Source of the DNA: Betaproteobacteria bacterium
GTDB lineage: Bacteria; Pseudomonadota; Gammaproteobacteria; Burkholderiales; Burkholderiaceae_D
DNA length: 6,695 nt
Direction: 5' to 3'
Assembly (NCBI GenBank): GCA_015655165.1
Contig: JAATFN010000215.1
Location: 1 to 6,695, forward strand
The notes under the pieces are model-generated. The model saw nothing but the letters and a program-made list of their open reading frames with translations, was not told the origin of the DNA and made no database searches. The position numbers and the translations under genes are program-made. How positions within the stretch are numbered: position 1 is the stretch's first letter; each line of letters begins with the position of its first letter. Positions 5,956 through 6,695 of this stretch are shown here, in pieces.

Positions 5956-6695
5956 ATGAATACATATCGCACAGAAGAAGCATCGCCTGAGTCGTCTAAA
6001 GTGCCACAGCGTGTGCGTCACGCCTTACGTTTTCGTCAGTTGCAAGTCGTTGCCGTCGAGCGCATTGCACCGCATTTTGTTCGGGTGGTGTTTGGTGGTC
6101 AGGACCTTGATGGCTTCACCAGTCCAGGATTTGATGACCATGTGAAGCTCATTTTTCCAGATCCGCAGACCGGAGAAATCAATACGCCGCAATTGGGACC
6201 CAATGGGCCGGTGTGGACCGGTAGTGCCCGACCTGTGATGCGCGACTATACGCCGCGACTATACGATAGCAAGGCACAAACACTGGCCATTGATTTTGCA
6301 TTGCATGAGTCTGGACCTGCGACTGCCTGGGCCGAGAACGCAAAGCCAGGTGACTGGCTTGGTATTGGTGGGCCACGAGGATCGTTTATTGTTACTACCG
6401 ATTTTGATTGGCATTTGCTCGTCGGAGATGAAACTGCATTACCCGCGATTTCTCGCCGTTTAGAAGAATTGCCGGCAACCACGCGCGCGATTGTTGTGAT
6501 CGAGGTCGATAGTGCAGTCGACGAAATACCACTGGCTTCAAAGGCAAAGCTGGAAGTGCATTGGTGCCACCGGGCTGGTGCTTTGCCTGGTACGACAGCT
6601 GTTTTACATGATACGTTGGCAGGATTGTCTTGGCCAACCGGTGATGGCTACGCTTGGGTTGCCTGTGAGACAAATGCCGCACGTACAGTGCGCAC
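5956..6695 (+). CDS. siderophore-interacting protein (FAD ferric-siderophore reductase), 3' end outside the window
   Basis: Cytoplasmic flavoprotein of the ViuB/YqjH (SIP) family, expected to reduce Fe3+ in imported ferric siderophores with NAD(P)H, releasing the iron. 246 codons are visible with no stop; the family is usually about 250-300 residues, so only a short C-terminal piece is missing. Seen in order: VERIAPHFVRVVFGG opening the FAD barrel; FDDHVKLIFP (about 59-68); RDYTPR (96-101), the FAD-binding motif; DFALHESGPATAWA; GIGGPRGSF (136-144); and VGDETALPAI (156-165), the start of the NAD(P)H-binding domain. Translation begins at the ATG at 5956 behind a strong ribosome-binding site. 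The gene is divergent from the TetR gene, and a matching palindrome lies just after its candidate promoter, so TetR control is likely. Iron control through Fur would be usual for the family, but only a poor Fur-like match is visible. Confidence 0.93.
   Translation, partial: MNTYRTEEASPESSKVPQRVRHALRFRQLQVVAVERIAPHFVRVVFGGQDLDGFTSPGFDDHVKLIFPDPQTGEINTPQLGPNGPVWTGSARPVMRDYTPRLYDSKAQTLAIDFALHESGPATAWAENAKPGDWLGIGGPRGSFIVTTDFDWHLLVGDETALPAISRRLEELPATTRAIVVIEVDSAVDEIPLASKAKLEVHWCHRAGALPGTTAVLHDTLAGLSWPTGDGYAWVACETNAARTVR

Noticed and set aside
6179..6682. Several overlapping minus-strand open frames at the right end
   Set aside because: They oppose the siderophore-reductase gene, which shows family motifs throughout and a strong ribosome-binding site.

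Overview
The window (about 50% GC) looks like chromosomal DNA of a Gram-negative proteobacterium. The protein types suggest a betaproteobacterium, perhaps of the Burkholderiales/Alcaligenaceae. That placement is an inference from remembered family members, not from a search. Five genes and one gene fragment account for nearly all the sequence. No tRNA, rRNA, CRISPR array, insertion sequence or convincing factor-independent terminator was seen.

Layout, left to right. Positions 1-566 hold the 3' two-thirds of a gene of the PEP mutase/isocitrate lyase superfamily. Its active-site loop reads KDTS where PEP mutase has KTNS, which points to phosphonopyruvate hydrolase, a phosphonate-degrading C-P bond hydrolase. 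Next comes a strong LexA (SOS) box at 623-642 and the two-gene operon umuD (651-1079) and umuC (1088-2347), encoding the subunits of translesion DNA polymerase V. After 105 bp on the same strand lies comEC/rec2 (2453-4948), the inner-membrane channel for single-stranded DNA in natural transformation. comEC converges on a minus-strand TetR/AcrR-family regulator (5030-5686). A 269-bp AT-rich intergenic region (5687-5955) separates the regulator from a divergent plus-strand gene for a siderophore-interacting FAD/NAD(P)H ferric-siderophore reductase (5956 to the window edge, incomplete).

How the genes may work together. The clearest regulatory unit is umuDC under LexA. comEC lies downstream without an obvious terminator, so SOS read-through into the DNA-uptake channel is possible but unproven. 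The second unit is the divergent tetR/reductase pair. The intergenic region carries two near-identical copies of an ACCG-N2-CGGT operator-like sequence, one beside the tetR start and one just downstream of a candidate reductase promoter. This suggests a self-regulating repressor that also controls the reductase.

No obviously new multi-gene system is visible. The points most worth a second look are the paired operators, the hydrolase-type active-site loop with an unusual glycine next to the catalytic arginine, and the SOS polymerase next to the competence channel.
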